From a virus, in the IMG/VR virus record IMGVR_UViG_3300037503_000027, positions 1 to 20,854 of that record: a stretch of 20,854 bases of DNA. The stretch is one strand, 5' to 3'. The notes under the pieces are model-generated. The model did no database searches. It was not told where the DNA came from and saw nothing but the letters and a program-made list of their open reading frames with translations. The position numbers and the translations under genes were made by a program. This document shows, one piece after another, positions 20,736 to 20,854 of the stretch (position 1 is its first letter; each line of letters opens with the position of its first letter).

Positions 20736-20854
20736 TGAGTTCACTGCGCGCCAGGGCGAGGCTCGCGTTGCGGGAGGCGGAAGTCGTCTTCGCGCAGGAG
20801 GTGGGCGCCGCCTTCACGCAACTCGGCCGCGACCTCGCCGAGCGCGTGCGCTCG
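20735..20854 (+). CDS. Partial gene, start of a probable head-completion or tail protein
   Basis: ATG 20735 shares a base with the connector stop (TGATG), and the frame stays open to the window end (40 codons). The visible N-terminus, MSSLRARARLALREAEVVFA and on, is a basic, probably helical segment. Position after the connector gene suggests another head-tail joining or neck protein. The product cannot be identified from this fragment. Confidence 0.5.
   Translation, partial: MSSLRARARLALREAEVVFAQEVGAAFTQLGRDLAERVRS

Noticed and set aside
1-20854. CRISPR arrays, tRNA or rRNA genes, insertion sequences
   Set aside because: I found no regularly spaced repeats of CRISPR length, no cloverleaf and no transposase. 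The only short-period array is the 15-bp repeat in the replication gene.

Overview
The window is a 20.9 kb piece of a tailed-phage genome (free phage or prophage). It is very G+C-rich, roughly two thirds by eye. Every gene I accept is on the + strand, and many stop and start codons touch or overlap (ATGA, TAATG, TGATG). Canonical head and packaging genes (TerL, HK97-type portal, prohead protease, HK97-fold capsid) point to a siphovirus- or myovirus-like caudovirus. A GH19-type endolysin followed by an overlapping spanin-like pair suggests a diderm host. I cannot name the host phylum from the sequence.

Region 1 (1-3735) is the early, replication and integration block. It holds a small excisionase-like HTH protein, a basic protein with a CxCxCGG motif, a compact GGDEF-domain protein, a small unknown, a winged-helix replication initiator whose gene contains iteron-like 15-bp repeats, and a complete tyrosine recombinase ending in an intrinsic terminator. 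Just after the recombinase (3768-3821) is an AT-rich island with two interleaved inverted repeats, a candidate attP or operator.

Region 2 (3860-8115) is a tightly packed early/accessory operon. Two small unknowns are followed by a single-pass membrane peptide whose gene overlaps that of a HerA-like ATPase with two C-terminal winged helices. Six small ORFs follow, three of them Cys-rich. A 396-bp stretch (8116-8511) has no confident gene.

Region 3 (8512-9516) is a regulatory zone: one small protein, one winged-helix DNA-binding protein, and two copies of a conserved AT-rich intergenic element. A third copy lies near 19.83 kb. Each copy sits just upstream of a gene or gene block, so it is probably a phage promoter.

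Region 4 (9517-11946) is the lysis cassette: a membrane-anchored GH19 muramidase/chitinase-like endolysin, two overlapping spanin-like proteins, a holin/XhlA-like membrane protein and a small zinc-finger protein. Region 5 (11943-20854) covers packaging and head assembly: phage metallopeptidase, DUF5681-like putative small terminase, large terminase, portal-MuF fusion, prohead protease with a long C-terminal extension, major capsid protein, putative decoration protein, a small head protein, a head-tail connector, and the start of a further gene cut by the window end. Tail genes are presumably downstream.

The most interesting points are the phage-borne GGDEF enzyme, the lambda-O-like origin inside the replication gene, the three-copy intergenic element, and the A-B-A'-B' inverted repeats after the recombinase gene.
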